64,000 bases of DNA from Streptomyces noursei (GTDB lineage Bacteria; Actinomycetota; Actinomycetes; Streptomycetales; Streptomycetaceae): positions 7,068,001 through 7,132,000 of the forward strand of contig NZ_CP070326.1 of NCBI RefSeq assembly GCF_016917755.1, given 5' to 3'. The first letter of the stretch is position 1; each line of letters opens with the position of its first letter. Positions 1-8,824 of the stretch are shown piece after piece. Under the pieces are notes generated by a model. It searched no databases and had not been told where the DNA came from. It was given only the letters and a program-made list of their open reading frames with translations. The position numbers and the translations under genes are program-made.

Positions 1-3000
1 ACCGACCGGCCGCGCCCGGCGGTGCGCACCTCCGCCGGCGCCCAGCACCTCTTCTCGCTGTCGCCCGGGACCACCGAACGGCTCGCCAAGGTCGCCAGGG
101 ACCGGGGCGCGACCCTGTTCATGGCCGTCACCGCACTCAGCCAACTGGTCCTCGCCCGCTACTCGGGACAGCACGACATCGCCGTGGGCACCTCCGTCTC
201 CGGGCGGGACCGCGGCGAGGTGGAGAGCTTGGTGGGCTTCTTCGTCAACACCCTGGTGCTGCGCGCGGAGGTCGACGAGGCCCGGTCCTTCGGCGATTTC
301 CTGGACTCCGTGCGGGAGACCGTGCTGGAGGCGTTCGCGCACGCCGAGGTGCCGTTCGAGCGGGTGGTGGACGCGGTGGTCACCGACCGCGACCTGAGCC
401 GTCCGCCGCTCGTCCAGGCCATGGTCTCCCTCCAGAACACCCCCGCCGAACCGCTGCGGCTGTCCGGGCTGACGCTGGAGGAGTACATCTTCGCCCGCGA
501 ACAGTCCCTCTTCGACATCGACTTCGACTTCTGGGAGCGCGACGGCGGCCTCCTGGGCGCCGTCCAGTACAACCCCGACCTCTTCGACGCGGCCACCGTC
601 GAGCGGCTCTGCGCCCACCTGCGGACCCTCGCCGAGCGGCTGACCGCCGAGCCCGGCCGCCCCATGGACCGCGTCCCGATGCTCACCGAAGAGGAGGAGC
701 ACCGGCTGCTGGTGGACTGGAGCGGTGCCCGGCGCGAGCCGCCCGCCACCACCCTGCCCGCGGTGTACGAGGAGCAGGCCGCCCGCACCCCCGACGCCAC
801 CGCCCTGGTCTGCAACGCCGTCGCGCTGACCTTCCGCGAGCTGGAGGAGCGCGCCAACCGGCTGGCGCACCACCTCCTGTCCCGCTCCGTCGGCCCCGAG
901 GACCTCGTCGCCCTGGCGCTGCCCCGCACCGAGGACATGGTCATCGGCATCCTGGCGGTCCTCAAGGCGGGCGCGGCCTATGTGCCCGTCGACCCCGATC
1001 TGCCCCGCGACCGGGTGGAGTTCATGCTGGCGGACGCCGCGCCGGCGCTGGTCGTGGTCGCCGGCGAGGACACCGCGGCCCGGCTCGGGGTGCCGCCGTC
1101 CGTCCCGGTCCTGGACCTGACGGGTGCGTCCGCCCGCGCGCTGCTGGCCGCCTGCCCGGGGACCGCCCCCACGGACGCCGACCGCCGCACCCCGCTGCGC
1201 CCGGCCCACCCCGCGCACCTCATCTACACCTCCGGCTCCACCGGCCGCCCCAAGGGCGTGCTGACCGACCACGCCGGGCTGCTCAACCTCTACCGCAACC
1301 ACGAGGCCGAGTTCATCCGCCCCGCGGCCCGGGCCGCCGGCGGACGGCGCTTCAAGGCCGCGCTGACCGCGGTGTTCTCCTTCGACACCTCGTGGGAGGG
1401 CCTGCTGTGGATGGTCGCGGGCCACCAGCTGCACGTCATCGACGACGAGGTGCGGCGCGACCCCGAGGCGATCGTCGGATACGTCCGCAAGGAACGCATC
1501 GACCTGCTCGACCTCACCCCGACCTACGCCGAACAGGTCCTCGCCGCCGGGCTGCTGACCGGCGACGACCACCGGCCCGCGGTGCTGATGCTCGGCGGCG
1601 AGGCGGTCGGCGAGGCGCTGTGGCAGCAGCTGCGGGACGCCCCCGACACCGTCGGCTACAACTTCTACGGGCCGACCGAGGCGACCGTCGACACCCTGTG
1701 GTGCGCACTCGCCGACAGCCCCCGCCCGGTCGTGGGCCGCCCCGTCCACAACACCGGCATCCGCGTGCTGGACCGCCGGCTGCGCCCGGTCCCGGTCGGC
1801 GTCGCCGGCGAACTGCACCTGACCGGCCCGCAGTTGGCCCGCGGCTACCTGGGGCGCGCGGCGCTGACCGCCGAGCGGTTCGTCGCCGACCCCTACGGCG
1901 AGCCCGGCACGCGCATGTACCGCACCGGCGACCTGGTGCGCTGGACCGCCGACGGCGTCATCGAGTACCTCGGCCGCACCGACGACCAGGTCAAGGTGCG
2001 CGGCTTCCGCATCGAACTGGGCGAGATCGAGGCCGCGCTGGCCGCGCACGAGGACGTCGCACAGTCCGTGGTGGTGGCGCGCGAGGGCCGCGCCGGCGGC
2101 AAGCAGCTGATCGGCTATGTCGTGCCGGACCCGGGCGCCACCGCCCCGGACACCGCCGAGCTGCGCGAACTGCTCTCCCGCACCCTGCCCGACTACATGG
2201 TGCCCACCGTCGTCGTGGCCCTCGACGCGCTGCCGATGACCAGCAGCCGCAAGGTCGACCGCAAGGCCCTGCCCGCCCCCGACCCCGCCCTCTTCGCTTC
2301 CGCCGCCGCCCGCGTCGCCCCCCGCAACACCCTGGAGGAGACGCTGGCCGGCATCTGGATGCAGGTGCTCAGGCTCGACGGCATCGGCGTGAGGGACAAC
2401 TTCTTCGAGCTGGGCGGCAACTCCATCCTCAGCATCCAGGTGATCTCCCGGGTGCGGAAGACCTTCGGCATCGAGCTGTCCGCCCGCGCCCTCTTCGACC
2501 GGCCGACGATCGCCGGCTTCGCCGAACAGGTCGCCGCGGGCCGGGCCGCCGCCCGCACCGGTCGGATCACCCCGGCCGACCGGGACCGCGCGCTGCCGCT
2601 GTCCTTCGCGCAGGCCCGGATGTGGTTCCTGGACGAGTTCGAGCCCGGCAACGCCGCCTACAACGCCGGCGGCGTCCTGCGGCTCACCGGCCCCCTGGAC
2701 ACCGGGGCCCTGGCCGCCGCCCTCTCCGCCCTGGCGCGCCGCCACGAGGTGCTGCGGACCACCTTCGACACCGTCGACGGCGAGGCCGTACAGCGCATCG
2801 GCGAGCCCTACGACGTCGCCGTTCCGCTCGCCGAGCTGACCGCCACCGACCCCGCCGCCCGCGAGGCGGAACTCCAGGACACCCTGCGCGCCGAGATCGC
2901 CGTCCCGTTCGACCTGCGCACCGGCCCCCTGCTGCGGGCGCTGCTCGTCCGGGCCGCCGACGACGCGCACGCCCTCGCCGTCACCCTGCACCACATCGTC

Positions 3001-6000
3001 ACCGACGGCTGGTCGATGGGCGTGGTCGCCCGCGAGCTGGGCGCGCTCTACGACGCGGCGCTGGAGTGCGGCTCCCGCGACGCCGCCGAGGTGCTGCGGC
3101 ACGCCGGCCTCGCCCCGCTGGCCGTCCAGTACGCGGACTACGCCGTCTGGCAGCGCGACCACCTGACCGGAGCCGAGCTGACCCGCCAACTCGACTTCTG
3201 GAAGGGGAAGCTGGCCGGGGTGGCGCCGCTGGAGCTGCCCACCGACCGGCCCCGCCCGCCGGTGCGCGGCTACGCGGGCGCCCTGCGCGGCTTCGCGCTG
3301 TCGCCCGCCGCGACGGCCGGGCTCGCCCGCGTCGCCCAGGAGCACGGCGCCTCGCTCTTCATGGCCGTCACCGCGCTCAGCCAACTGGTCCTCGCCCGCT
3401 GGACCGGGCAGCGCGACATCGCCGTGGGCACCCTCAACTCCGGCCGCGACCGGGGCGAGGTGGAGGACCTGATCGGTTTCTTCGTCAACACCCTGGTGCT
3501 GCGCGAGGACGTCGACGAGCAGCTGCCGTTCGGGGAGTTCCTGGACTGCCTACGCGAGACCGTGCTCGCGGCCTTCGCGCACGGCGAGGTGCCCTTCGAG
3601 CGGGTGGTGGACGCGGTGGTCGCCGAGCGCGATCTGAGCCGCCCGCCGCTGGTCCAGGCGCTGATCGCGTTCCAGAACACGCCCGCCGAGCCGATGCGGC
3701 TGCACGGCCTGCAGCTGTCCGAGCAGCCGCTCGCCCGCGACTTCTCGCTCTTCGACCTGACCCTGAACTACTGGGAGGAGGACGGCGCGCTGCGCGGCTC
3801 CGTCGAATACAGCACCGACCTCTTCGACGAGCCCACCATCGCCCGCCTCACCGGCCACCTCGCCACCCTCGCCGAGGCGCTGACCGCACCCGCCGCGGCC
3901 GAACGGCCCATGGCCGCACTGCCGATGCTCACCGCCCCGGAGCGGGAACGCGTCGCCGCGGACCGGACCGGCGACCGCCACCCGCTGCCGGACGCCACCG
4001 TCATGGACCTCTTCGAGAACCAGGCGGCCCGCACCCCCGACGCCCCCGCGGTGGTCTCCGCGGACACGGCCCTCACCTACGCCGCACTCAACGAGCGCGC
4101 CAACCGCCTGGCCCGCCACCTGGTGAGCCTGGGCATCGGGCCCGAGGACGCCGTCGCGGTCGCCATGCCCCGGTCGGCCGGCCTCCTGGTCGCGCTGTAC
4201 GCGGTCCTCAAGGCCGGCGCCGCCTATCTCCCGATCGACCCCGACTACCCGGCCGACCGCATCGCCGCGCTGCTCGCCGACGCCCGCCCGGCGTGTGTGC
4301 TCGCCGCCGAAGCCTCCGGACCCGCAGCCCCGCTGGCGGGAGCGGGCGCCCCGTGCCTGGTCCTGGACGACCCCGCCACCCGGGCGGCGCTGGCCGGACA
4401 GCCGGGTACCGACCTCTGCGACGACGACCGGCGCGCGCCGCTGCGCCCCGGCAACGCCGCCTACGTCATCTACACCTCCGGCTCCACCGGCCGTCCCAAG
4501 GGCGTGGTCGTGCCGCACCGGGGGTTCGTCAACTACCTGCGCTGGTGCGAGGGTTCCTACCCCGGCATCCGCGGCGGCGCCGTGCTGCACTCCTCGGTCT
4601 CCTTCGACCTCACCGTCACCACCCTCTTCGGTCCGCTGATCGCCGGCGGCACGGTCTACGTCAGCGACCTGGAGGACCTCGACCCGGCACTGTGGGGCGC
4701 CGCGGGCCGGCCGGTGCCGACGTTCCTCAAGGCCACCCCGAGCCATGTCGGGCTGCTGGAGTCGCTGCCCGCCGAGGTGCTCGCCCACGGCGACCTCGTC
4801 GTCGGCGGCGAACAGCTCCTGGGCGAGGCGCTCGACGCCTGGCGCGGCGGCCACCGGGGGGCGACCGTCGTCAACGAATACGGGCCGACCGAGGCGACCG
4901 TGGGCTGCGTGGTGCACCGCCTGACCCCCGAGGACCCCGTCCCGTCCGGCCCGGTGCTCATCGGCGGCCCGTCGTGGAACATGCGCGCCCACGTCCTGGA
5001 CGCCCTGCTGCGGCCGGTCCCGGTCGGCGTGCCCGGCGAGCTGTACATCGCCGGCGCCCAGCTCGCCCGCGGCTATCTGGGACGTCCGGGGCTCACCGCC
5101 GAGCGGTTCGTGGCCGATCCGTTCGGGGAACCGGGGGAGCGGATGTACCGCACCGGGGACCTGGTGCGGTGGACCGCGGGCGGCGGCCTGGAGTACCAGG
5201 GCCGCACCGACGACCAGGTCAAGATCCGGGCGCACCGGATCGAACTGGGCGAGGTGGAGGCGGCGTTGGCCGCGGCCCCCGCCGTCGGCCAGGTCTGCGT
5301 CGTCGCGGCCGAGGGGCCCGGCGGGCTGCGGCTGGTCGGCTATGCGGCGCCGCGGCCCGACGGTCCGACGCCCGACGCCGCGGCGCTCAGGGAGTTCGCG
5401 GCCCGCGGCCTGCCCGAGTACATGGTGCCCTCGGCCCTGGTCGTGCTGCCCGAACTGCCGCTGACCATCAACGGGAAGGTCGACCGCGCGGCGCTGCCCG
5501 CGCCGGAGGCCGCCGCCGCGGCCCCGGCCCCCGCCGAGGAGCCCACCACAGACACCCAGCGGCTGCTCGCCGGAGTCTTCGCCGAGCTGCTCGGCCTGGA
5601 CCACATCGGCCTGGACGACGGCTTCTTCGACCTGGGCGGCGACTCCATCCTCAGCATCCAACTGGTCGCCCGGATCCGCCGCGCCGGCCTGCCGCTCACC
5701 TCGAAGGACGTCTTCCGCAGCAACACCGTGCGGGCACTGGCGGAGCTGATCGACGCCGGGCGGGACGCGGCCCGGCCGGCGGACGAGGCCCGGCCCGGGG
5801 CGCCGGTGCCCACCGGGCCCGCGCCGCTCACCCCGATACAGCACTGGTTCCTCGACACCTACCGCACCGCGCCGGGGCACTACAACATGTCCGTGCTGCT
5901 GGAGCTCGCCCCGGACGCCGACCACGCCGCGCTGACCTCGGCGGTCCGGGCCGTGACGGCGCGGCACGAGGCGCTGCGGATGCGGTTCCCCGAGGGCCGG

Positions 6001-7116
6001 GAGCGGACCCAGCGGCCCGAGCCGGACACCGTGCCGGTGCCGTTCGACCGGGAGGACGTCTCCGGCGTCGCCGCGGACGCGCTGGCCGCGACGCTCGACC
6101 GCGCCGTGGCGGCGGTCCAGTCCTCCCTGGACCTCGCCCGGGGGCCGGTGGCCAGGGCGGTGCTCTTCGACGGCGGTACGGCGCACGCCTCCCGGCTCCT
6201 GCTGGTCGCCCACCACCTGGTCACCGACGCGGTCTCGCTGCGCATCCTGCTGTCCGACGTCGAGGCCGCCTACGCCCAGGCGCGCGCGGGCGAGCCGATC
6301 CGGGTGGCGCCCGTACCGACGTCCTTCGCCCAGTGGGCGACACGGCTGCGCGACCACGCCACGACTCTCGACGGCGAACTCCCCTACTGGGAGGGAATAC
6401 TGGAGAAGACCGCGCGGAATTCCGCGGCCCTTCCGGTGGATGCCGACGGCGCGCATACGGTATCGTCCGAGGCGGAATTCACGGTCGAACTGACCGAAAA
6501 GGAAACCGAAGCGCTGCTGCGGACCGCTCCCGGCGCCCATCGGGTCCGTACCGAAGATCTTCTGCTGACCGCCCTCGGTGCAACGCTTTCCGCATGGACC
6601 GGCGGTGACGGCATTACGGTCGACCTCGAAGGCCACGGCCGCGACGAGATATTCGACGACCTGGACCTCTCCCGCACCGTCGGCTGGTTCACCACCCTCT
6701 ACCCGGTCCATCTGCCCCGGTCCGCCGGCGCCGACCCGCGCGCCAGGGCCAAGGCGGTGGCACGCCTGCTGCGGGCCGTCCCCGGCCGCGGCCGGGGCTA
6801 CGGCGCGCTGCGGCACCTCGCCAAGGCACCCGCGCTGACCTCGGCGAACACGCCGCAGGTGGTCTTCAACTACCTCGGCCGCTTCGACCAGACCCCCGGC
6901 GGCGACCGGGCGGCTGGGCCCTTCGCCGCCGTCCTGCCGGCCGTCGCGCAGCAGAGCGACCGGGGCGAGCGGCCCCATCTGCTCGACCTCGCGGGAGCGG
7001 TGCACGACGGGCGGTTCCGCCTCACCCTGCGCTATTCCCGCGCCGTGCACCACGAAAAGACCATCGCCGCGCGCGGTGAAGGTTTCCTGCGCGAACTGCG
7101 CACCCTCCTCGGCTAA
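1..7116 (+). CDS. Non-ribosomal peptide synthetase, C(partial)-A-T-C-A-T-E, 5' end outside window
   Basis: Assembles a peptide by adding two amino acids and epimerising the second. The open frame is already running at base 1 in the middle of a condensation domain, so this is only the 3' part (about 2,371 codons). Domains by nucleotide: C end to about 690; A1 about 715-2290; T1 with LGGNS near 2420; C2 about 2590-3930 with HHIVTDGWS near 2990; A2 about 3955-5500; T2 with LGGDS near 5635; E about 5820-7110 with HHLVTD near 6215, EGHGR near 6630 and FNYLGR near 6870. By eye the A2 pocket reads DLTKVGEVGK, close to Asn (DLTKLGEVGK) and Asp codes. A1 has D278, G301, V330 and D331, resembling Glu/Gln codes, but one gap makes position 239 ambiguous. 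There is no thioesterase, so release must occur on another protein. The gene probably heads an operon with the MbtH gene 36 bp downstream. Confidence 0.95.
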   Translation, partial: TDRPRPAVRTSAGAQHLFSLSPGTTERLAKVARDRGATLFMAVTALSQLVLARYSGQHDIAVGTSVSGRDRGEVESLVGFFVNTLVLRAEVDEARSFGDFLDSVRETVLEAFAHAEVPFERVVDAVVTDRDLSRPPLVQAMVSLQNTPAEPLRLSGLTLEEYIFAREQSLFDIDFDFWERDGGLLGAVQYNPDLFDAATVERLCAHLRTLAERLTAEPGRPMDRVPMLTEEEEHRLLVDWSGARREPPATTLPAVYEEQAARTPDATALVCNAVALTFRELEERANRLAHHLLSRSVGPEDLVALALPRTEDMVIGILAVLKAGAAYVPVDPDLPRDRVEFMLADAAPALVVVAGEDTAARLGVPPSVPVLDLTGASARALLAACPGTAPTDADRRTPLRPAHPAHLIYTSGSTGRPKGVLTDHAGLLNLYRNHEAEFIRPAARAAGGRRFKAALTAVFSFDTSWEGLLWMVAGHQLHVIDDEVRRDPEAIVGYVRKERIDLLDLTPTYAEQVLAAGLLTGDDHRPAVLMLGGEAVGEALWQQLRDAPDTVGYNFYGPTEATVDTLWCALADSPRPVVGRPVHNTGIRVLDRRLRPVPVGVAGELHLTGPQLARGYLGRAALTAERFVADPYGEPGTRMYRTGDLVRWTADGVIEYLGRTDDQVKVRGFRIELGEIEAALAAHEDVAQSVVVAREGRAGGKQLIGYVVPDPGATAPDTAELRELLSRTLPDYMVPTVVVALDALPMTSSRKVDRKALPAPDPALFASAAARVAPRNTLEETLAGIWMQVLRLDGIGVRDNFFELGGNSILSIQVISRVRKTFGIELSARALFDRPTIAGFAEQVAAGRAAARTGRITPADRDRALPLSFAQARMWFLDEFEPGNAAYNAGGVLRLTGPLDTGALAAALSALARRHEVLRTTFDTVDGEAVQRIGEPYDVAVPLAELTATDPAAREAELQDTLRAEIAVPFDLRTGPLLRALLVRAADDAHALAVTLHHIVTDGWSMGVVARELGALYDAALECGSRDAAEVLRHAGLAPLAVQYADYAVWQRDHLTGAELTRQLDFWKGKLAGVAPLELPTDRPRPPVRGYAGALRGFALSPAATAGLARVAQEHGASLFMAVTALSQLVLARWTGQRDIAVGTLNSGRDRGEVEDLIGFFVNTLVLREDVDEQLPFGEFLDCLRETVLAAFAHGEVPFERVVDAVVAERDLSRPPLVQALIAFQNTPAEPMRLHGLQLSEQPLARDFSLFDLTLNYWEEDGALRGSVEYSTDLFDEPTIARLTGHLATLAEALTAPAAAERPMAALPMLTAPERERVAADRTGDRHPLPDATVMDLFENQAARTPDAPAVVSADTALTYAALNERANRLARHLVSLGIGPEDAVAVAMPRSAGLLVALYAVLKAGAAYLPIDPDYPADRIAALLADARPACVLAAEASGPAAPLAGAGAPCLVLDDPATRAALAGQPGTDLCDDDRRAPLRPGNAAYVIYTSGSTGRPKGVVVPHRGFVNYLRWCEGSYPGIRGGAVLHSSVSFDLTVTTLFGPLIAGGTVYVSDLEDLDPALWGAAGRPVPTFLKATPSHVGLLESLPAEVLAHGDLVVGGEQLLGEALDAWRGGHRGATVVNEYGPTEATVGCVVHRLTPEDPVPSGPVLIGGPSWNMRAHVLDALLRPVPVGVPGELYIAGAQLARGYLGRPGLTAERFVADPFGEPGERMYRTGDLVRWTAGGGLEYQGRTDDQVKIRAHRIELGEVEAALAAAPAVGQVCVVAAEGPGGLRLVGYAAPRPDGPTPDAAALREFAARGLPEYMVPSALVVLPELPLTINGKVDRAALPAPEAAAAAPAPAEEPTTDTQRLLAGVFAELLGLDHIGLDDGFFDLGGDSILSIQLVARIRRAGLPLTSKDVFRSNTVRALAELIDAGRDAARPADEARPGAPVPTGPAPLTPIQHWFLDTYRTAPGHYNMSVLLELAPDADHAALTSAVRAVTARHEALRMRFPEGRERTQRPEPDTVPVPFDREDVSGVAADALAATLDRAVAAVQSSLDLARGPVARAVLFDGGTAHASRLLLVAHHLVTDAVSLRILLSDVEAAYAQARAGEPIRVAPVPTSFAQWATRLRDHATTLDGELPYWEGILEKTARNSAALPVDADGAHTVSSEAEFTVELTEKETEALLRTAPGAHRVRTEDLLLTALGATLSAWTGGDGITVDLEGHGRDEIFDDLDLSRTVGWFTTLYPVHLPRSAGADPRARAKAVARLLRAVPGRGRGYGALRHLAKAPALTSANTPQVVFNYLGRFDQTPGGDRAAGPFAAVLPAVAQQSDRGERPHLLDLAGAVHDGRFRLTLRYSRAVHHEKTIAARGEGFLRELRTLLG
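121..440 (+). repeat. Near-identical segment of first C domain (copy 1; partner 3361-3680)
   Basis: The DNA of the first condensation domain here closely repeats at 3361-3680 with a constant offset of 3,240 bp (exactly 1,080 codons). Shared landmarks include the ATGGCCGTCACC start of both blocks and the stretch encoding RVVDAVV at 361 and 3601. The offset equals one C-A-T module, as expected from module duplication or gene conversion between C domains. Confidence 0.75.
3361..3680 (+). repeat. Near-identical segment of second C domain (copy 2; partner 121-440)
   Basis: Second copy of the C-domain repeat, offset 3,240 bp from 121-440. Differences are scattered, and the copies diverge more upstream and downstream of the block. 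Such a repeat can recombine and delete or duplicate a module. Confidence 0.75.
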
Positions 7117-7152
7117 TCTCCGAAATTCCGGACGCAACGAAAGGAAAATGCC

Positions 7153-7365
7153 ATGTCCGCCAACCCCTTCGAGAATGACGAAGCCTTCTACCTGGTGCTC
7201 CGCAACACCGAGGGACAGCACTCCCTGTGGCCCAGCTTCGCCGAAGTCCCCCAGGGCTGGGAGGTCGCCTTCGGCCCGCAACTGCGCCAGGAATGCCTGG
7301 AATTCGTCAACGAGAACTGGACCGACATGCGCCCCAAGTCCCTGATCGAGGCCATGGGTGCCTGA
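7153..7365 (+). CDS. MbtH-like NRPS accessory protein
   Basis: Small soluble partner (70 aa) that binds A domains and supports their folding or adenylation activity. It has the full family signature: NPFEND at the start, the S-L-WP segment around residues 24-27, PQGW near residue 33 and WTDMRPKSL near the C-terminus. It lies 36 bp after the NRPS stop with AAGGAAA as ribosome-binding site, so it is surely co-transcribed and most likely serves the A domains of this cluster. Length and spacing are typical of the family. Confidence 0.97.
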   Translation: MSANPFENDEAFYLVLRNTEGQHSLWPSFAEVPQGWEVAFGPQLRQECLEFVNENWTDMRPKSLIEAMGA

Positions 7366-7387
7366 GCAAGAGAGGCGGAAAAGCACC

Positions 7388-8404
7388 ATGGTTGAGGAAC
7401 TGCCCGAGCACCTGACCCTCCTCGGCGGCCGGCCCGGCCGCCTGGAGGGCACGGCACACACCAAAGTCGTCGTCTACGAGGGCTTCCGGGCCGACGCCCC
7501 CGGCGCGACCGAGGACATCGCCCGCTGGGCCACCGCACAGCGCCCGCACCTCATGGAGGCCCTCGACACCCACGGCGCGGTGCTGGTGCGCGGCGTGGTC
7601 GACAACGCCGCGCTGCTCAACGACGTCGCGGCCCGGATCGGCGGCGAACTGCTCAGCTACACCGAGCGCTCCACGCCCCGCAGCCAGGTCGACGGCAACG
7701 TCTACACCTCCACCGAGTACCCGGCGAACCAGACCATCGTCCAGCACAACGAGAGCGCGTACGCGCACAGTTACCCGCGCTGGCTGTTCTTCGCCTCGAT
7801 CGTCGCCGCCGACACCGGCGGCGAGACCCCCCTCGCCGACACCCGCGCACTGCTGGACCACCTGCCCGCCGACCTGGTGGCCCGCTTCCGCGACCAGGGC
7901 GTGCTCTACACCCGCGCCTACCGCGAGGGCATGGGCCTGACCTGGCAGGAGTCGTACCAGACCGAGGACCGCGCCGAGGTCGAGCGCTACTGCAAGCAGC
8001 ACGGCATCGAGTTCACCTGGACCGAGGACGGCCTGCGGACCCGGCACCGCCGGCCCGCCCTGGTCACCGACCCGGTCAGCGGCCGCGAGTCGTGGTTCAA
8101 CCAGGCCCACCTCTTCCACACCTCCAACCTGCCCCCGGCCGCCCGGGAGGCGCTGGCCGAGATGTTCGACGAGGAGGACATGCCGCGCGCCGCCTACTTC
8201 GGCGACGGCACGCCCATCACCGACGAGGAGATGGACACCGTCCGGGACGCGTTCGAGACGTGCCTGTACGCCTTCCCCTGGGTCCGCGGCGATCTGCTGA
8301 TCGTCAACAACCTGCTGGTCTCGCACGGCCGCCGCCCCTACACCGGCGAGCGGCAGACCCTGGTCGCCATGGCGGGCGCGGGAGGTGGCGACGGTGCGCA
8401 CTGA
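7388..8404 (+). CDS. SyrP-type TauD/TfdA Fe(II)/2-oxoglutarate dioxygenase (probable amino-acid beta-hydroxylase)
   Basis: Predicted non-haem iron dioxygenase of 338 aa. The metal triad is visible as H-N-E in VQHNESAY (about residues 122-124) and a distal His in LVSHGRRPY, followed by the 2-oxoglutarate-binding Arg. The HNES context is characteristic of the SyrP group (SyrP, KtzO, KtzP), which beta-hydroxylate Asp or Glu bound to NRPS carrier proteins. In the same operon as an NRPS with an Asn/Asp-like and a Glu/Gln-like A domain, it probably hydroxylates one of those residues on T1 or T2. The start chosen is the ATG at 7388, 22 bp after the MbtH stop; an in-frame ATG at 7358 would overlap mbtH and is less likely. 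The free amino acid cannot be excluded as substrate. Confidence 0.88.
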   Translation: MVEELPEHLTLLGGRPGRLEGTAHTKVVVYEGFRADAPGATEDIARWATAQRPHLMEALDTHGAVLVRGVVDNAALLNDVAARIGGELLSYTERSTPRSQVDGNVYTSTEYPANQTIVQHNESAYAHSYPRWLFFASIVAADTGGETPLADTRALLDHLPADLVARFRDQGVLYTRAYREGMGLTWQESYQTEDRAEVERYCKQHGIEFTWTEDGLRTRHRRPALVTDPVSGRESWFNQAHLFHTSNLPPAAREALAEMFDEEDMPRAAYFGDGTPITDEEMDTVRDAFETCLYAFPWVRGDLLIVNNLLVSHGRRPYTGERQTLVAMAGAGGGDGAH

Positions 8405-8780
8405 CCCGACGGACCCGGCCCACGAGGCCAGGGCGGCCAAGGTGCGCGAGTACTACCGCCTGGTGGACGCCGCCGACGTGCCCGGCCTGATCGCGCTGTT
8501 CACCGAGGACGCCGTCTACCGGCGCCCCGGCTATCCGCCGATGCGCGGCCACCAGGGCCTGCGCGCCTTCTACACCGGCGAGCGGGTCATCGCGCGCGGC
8601 CGGCACACGGTCACCTCGCTCCTCGTCGAGGGCGAGCGCAGCGCGGTCACCGGCGTCTTCGAGGGCGTCCTGAAGGACGGCAGCGAAGTCTCCCTGGAAT
8701 TCGCCGACTTCTTCGTGCACCGCGACGACGACCAGTGCTTCCGCCAGCGGGACACCTACTTCTTCGCCCCGCTGGTCTGA
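8394..8780 (+). CDS. SnoaL/NTF2-like small protein
   Basis: About 128 aa with the pattern of SnoaL/NTF2-fold proteins: an N-terminal helix (REYYRLVDAADV), then LIALFTEDAVYRRPG, GHQGLRAFY, and alternating beta strands ending in a DFFVHRDDD loop. In natural-product clusters such proteins act as small cyclases, isomerases, hydrolases or binding proteins; the reaction here is unknown. The start is placed at the GTG at 8394, with GGAGG at 8381-8385, and it overlaps the end of the dioxygenase gene by 11 bp. A GTG at 8385 is the alternative. Coupling to the dioxygenase suggests a role in the same modification. Confidence 0.75.
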   Translation: MRTDPTDPAHEARAAKVREYYRLVDAADVPGLIALFTEDAVYRRPGYPPMRGHQGLRAFYTGERVIARGRHTVTSLLVEGERSAVTGVFEGVLKDGSEVSLEFADFFVHRDDDQCFRQRDTYFFAPLV

Positions 8781-8824
8781 CGCCCCGACCGCCCGATCCG
8801 CACGACCCGCCACAGGAGGCCGGA

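Noticed and set aside
1392..6608. Long plus-strand open frame (1,738 codons) overlapping the NRPS
   Set aside because: Arg/Pro/Gly-rich translation without domains; it is a shifted reading of the NRPS gene, typical of very high GC.
3550..7464. Minus-strand open frame of 1,304 codons
   Set aside because: Antisense shadow of the NRPS; low-complexity Gly/Val/Arg translation and no family motif.
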